A DNA stretch of 64,000 bases. It comes from JABCYV01 sp963696025. GTDB lineage: Bacteria > Acidobacteriota > Terriglobia > Terriglobales > Acidobacteriaceae. This document shows positions 62,529-64,000 of the stretch, one piece after another (within the stretch, counting starts at the first letter, position 1; every line of letters starts with the position of its first letter). The position numbers were made by a program, and so were the translations under genes. The stretch lies in the NCBI GenBank assembly GCA_963696025.1, contig CAVOII010000007.1:310001-374000 (forward strand). The letters run 5' to 3'. Under the pieces are notes generated by a model that worked only from the letters and a program-made list of their open reading frames with translations, did not search any database and was not told the DNA's origin.

Positions 62529-62789
62529 GTGAGACGCCGAAGCATCACACGGACCGCACCTCATCCTCGTCCTGTCCGATCTCAAGTTAGCGTCCCGGAG
62601 CAGTGCTCGACTTGGGCACATACTCGGAACGACAGCCTCATCACTTGCGTTCCGTTTTAACTTCTCACCGACAACGTGCACATCCAAAACAGGGCGATCA
62701 GAGTGGAAAAACTAGAAGCGCAGAAACAGGTTTGAACGTTAAGCGCTGGCGGAAGGACCCAAGTTCTGGCCGTGGCCATTGGTGTTGCG

Positions 62790-63165
62790 TCACAAAATCG
62801 TGCGGTGGAAGGAAATCTTCGTTACACGTGAGGAAGGAGTGTAGAGATTTTCGGAACCACTCGCTTCGGGTGCGCCGCTTCGTGAAGGTTCGAAATCAAT
62901 TGTCCGATGAAGGTTGAGAATCTCGCACTCGCCGATGTGCGGAGCCCGGGGCGCCCCGCTTCCGTTCTGGGTGTAGAAGTCGTAGTGATGTTCCCCCCAG
63001 CCGGATGCCACTAGCGCGAAGCGGTTCATAGCCTTCGCGATCCCGCGCCCCCACGCGTCCCCAATCGTCGCTTTGCAAAAGAACCAACGGGCGGGAAAAC
63101 GAGTAGCTGCGCACCGGAGGGGCCTGCTTACGTCTCCAGAGCTTGGGTACGGAGTCAAACGCCAT
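62790..63165 (-). pseudogene. decayed paralogue of the deacetylase-fold gene
   Basis: ATG 63165 begins like the gene at 34828: RSYSFSRPLVLLQSDDWGRV and EGYEPLRASGIRLG. A frameshift near 63000 and an internal deletion then join HHYDFYT directly to NGSGAPRAPHIGECEILNLH, skipping roughly 200 codons of the intact copy; the end (RTIDFEPS) breaks off into unrelated sequence at about 62880. Confidence 0.82.
62882..62971. repeat. 90-bp direct repeat shared with 33970-34059
   Basis: One visible mismatch (G for T near 62950) over 90 bases relative to 33970-34059. Near-identity here contrasts with the diverged N-terminal parts of the two paralogues. Confidence 0.85.
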
Positions 63166-63291
63166 GCGTTAATCGCCCTAGTCAGGACTATACACCTGCA
63201 ATAGCGAGGGAGGTCATTTCCTTCCTTGCCATCGCGCGGTATTTCATGGGGAACGCTCCCGCCGTTGGCGTGTTCTTCTCAAGCGCAACGG

Positions 63292-64000
63292 CTAGTCCGC
63301 TGCAGCAGTACCCATGACGGAAACAGGAGCCTTGGAGAGAATTTGGGCTGCGACCCATCCATAGGTCATGGTTAGCCCTCGCTCCAAACGGATGGAGGGT
63401 TCCCAACCGAGAACATCGTGTAAGCGGGTATTGTCGCTGTTACGGCCCCGCACTCCCTGAGGCCCACCGAGGTTGTGGCGCTTGGTGATCCTCTTGCCCG
63501 CGATTCTCGCCACCAGCTCGACCAGCTGATTAATTGTCACCAGCTCATCTGTTCCCAGATTTAGAGGGCCGTGATGGTCAGAAGCCATGATCCGGATAAG
63601 TCCCTCGACACAATCATCCACATACATGAATGATCTTGTCTGATCACCATCACCCCAGACCTCGATTTCGCCACCGTCTTTAGCGAGAGCCACCTTGCGA
63701 GCGATGGCGGCTGGTGCTTTTTCCTTTCCACCTTCGTACGTACCCAGAGGTCCATAGACGTTGTGGAAACGTACGATGCGAGTGTCGAAGCCATGATCCC
63801 TGTGGTAGTACCGGCAAAGTTCTTCTGCGAAGAGCTTCTCCCAGCCGTAGCCGGGCTCGGGATCGGCAGGATAGGCATCCTCTTCGCGAAGAGGAGTGAC
63901 TTCGCAGTCTTTCTGCTTGCCCTGGTTGTAGACACAGGCGGACGAAGAGAACAGGAAACGTTTAATCCCATTCTGCCGACTGGCCTCTAACATGTGGGCA
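63292..64000 (-). CDS. NAD-dependent sugar epimerase (GME-like), 5' end outside window
   Basis: The visible C-terminal ~236 residues run off the right edge; the frame is open there (AHMLEASRQNGIKRFLF). It carries the catalytic motif YGWEKLFAEEL (Tyr and Lys intact), the substrate region FHNVYGPLGTYEGGKEKAPA, WGDGDQTRSFMYVDDCVEG and LNLGTDELVTINQLVELVAR. This is the extended short-chain dehydrogenase group of GDP-mannose 3,5-epimerase-like enzymes, which make nucleotide sugars for surface polysaccharides. It appears functional and may replace the broken paralogue at 60114. Confidence 0.9.
   Translation of the reverse strand, partial: AHMLEASRQNGIKRFLFSSSACVYNQGKQKDCEVTPLREEDAYPADPEPGYGWEKLFAEELCRYYHRDHGFDTRIVRFHNVYGPLGTYEGGKEKAPAAIARKVALAKDGGEIEVWGDGDQTRSFMYVDDCVEGLIRIMASDHHGPLNLGTDELVTINQLVELVARIAGKRITKRHNLGGPQGVRGRNSDNTRLHDVLGWEPSIRLERGLTMTYGWVAAQILSKAPVSVMGTAAAD

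Overview
The window looks like a chromosome piece from an Acidobacteriota bacterium, probably of the Terriglobia / Koribacter type. This rests on recognisable family style, not on a database search: large Oar-like TonB-dependent transporters with a carboxypeptidase-regulatory N-terminus, serine/threonine kinases fused to TPR repeats, stand-alone PilZ proteins, many tiny zinc-ribbon proteins, IS110 and IS5 elements, and a moderately high G+C content. I saw no rRNA, tRNA or CRISPR array. The window ends inside a gene at its right edge.

Layout. 0-5 kb: a decayed secreted repeat protein, a receiver-PilZ protein and a PAS-GGDEF-EAL protein (c-di-GMP signalling). 5-6.1 kb: a frameshifted IS110 transposase. 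6.7-13.8 kb: a probable synthase-dependent exopolysaccharide operon (membrane-anchored polysaccharide deacetylase, TPR/beta-barrel outer-membrane protein, HEAT-repeat membrane protein, processive family 2 glycosyltransferase), followed by a PilZ protein and a single-domain response regulator. 13.9-16 kb: an OmpA-like gene broken by a frameshift and small hypotheticals. 16.4-25.6 kb: a compact six-gene block that I read as a RiPP system: PqqD-like recognition protein, radical SAM/SPASM enzyme, 58-residue Cys-containing precursor, HprK-like kinase, soluble S26-type peptidase, and a 1969-residue DUF11/gingipain-like C25 protease starting on the base after the peptidase stop. 25.9-28.8 kb: a serine/threonine kinase with TPRs. 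29-32 kb: an IS5-type element that splits a small STAS-like gene and leaves a CTAG target duplication. 32.3-34.8 kb: glycosyltransferase 4 and a deacetylase-fold protein. 35-38.6 kb: tiny zinc-ribbon and hypothetical proteins with two copies of an intergenic hairpin motif. 39-45 kb: a TonB receptor without its signal peptide, two beta-propeller genes (one with an internal amber codon) and a strongly folded intergenic RNA candidate. 45.4-48 kb: a serine-recombinase element inserted into an IS110 gene. 49.4-59.6 kb: an amino-sugar/glycan utilisation locus (TonB transporter, glycoside hydrolase, ROK kinase, SIS isomerase/deaminase-like, FHS-type permease) divergent from a GntR/UTRA regulator. 59.6-64 kb: more polysaccharide genes (Wza-like export protein, intact epimerase running off the edge) mixed with decayed paralogues.

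Two themes stand out. Envelope polysaccharide production under c-di-GMP control recurs across the window. So does gene decay: about ten genes carry frameshifts, nonsense codons, deletions or insertions. Such decay could be biological or partly due to assembly error, and reads would settle that. The best candidate for an undescribed system is the RiPP block at 16.4-25.6 kb.
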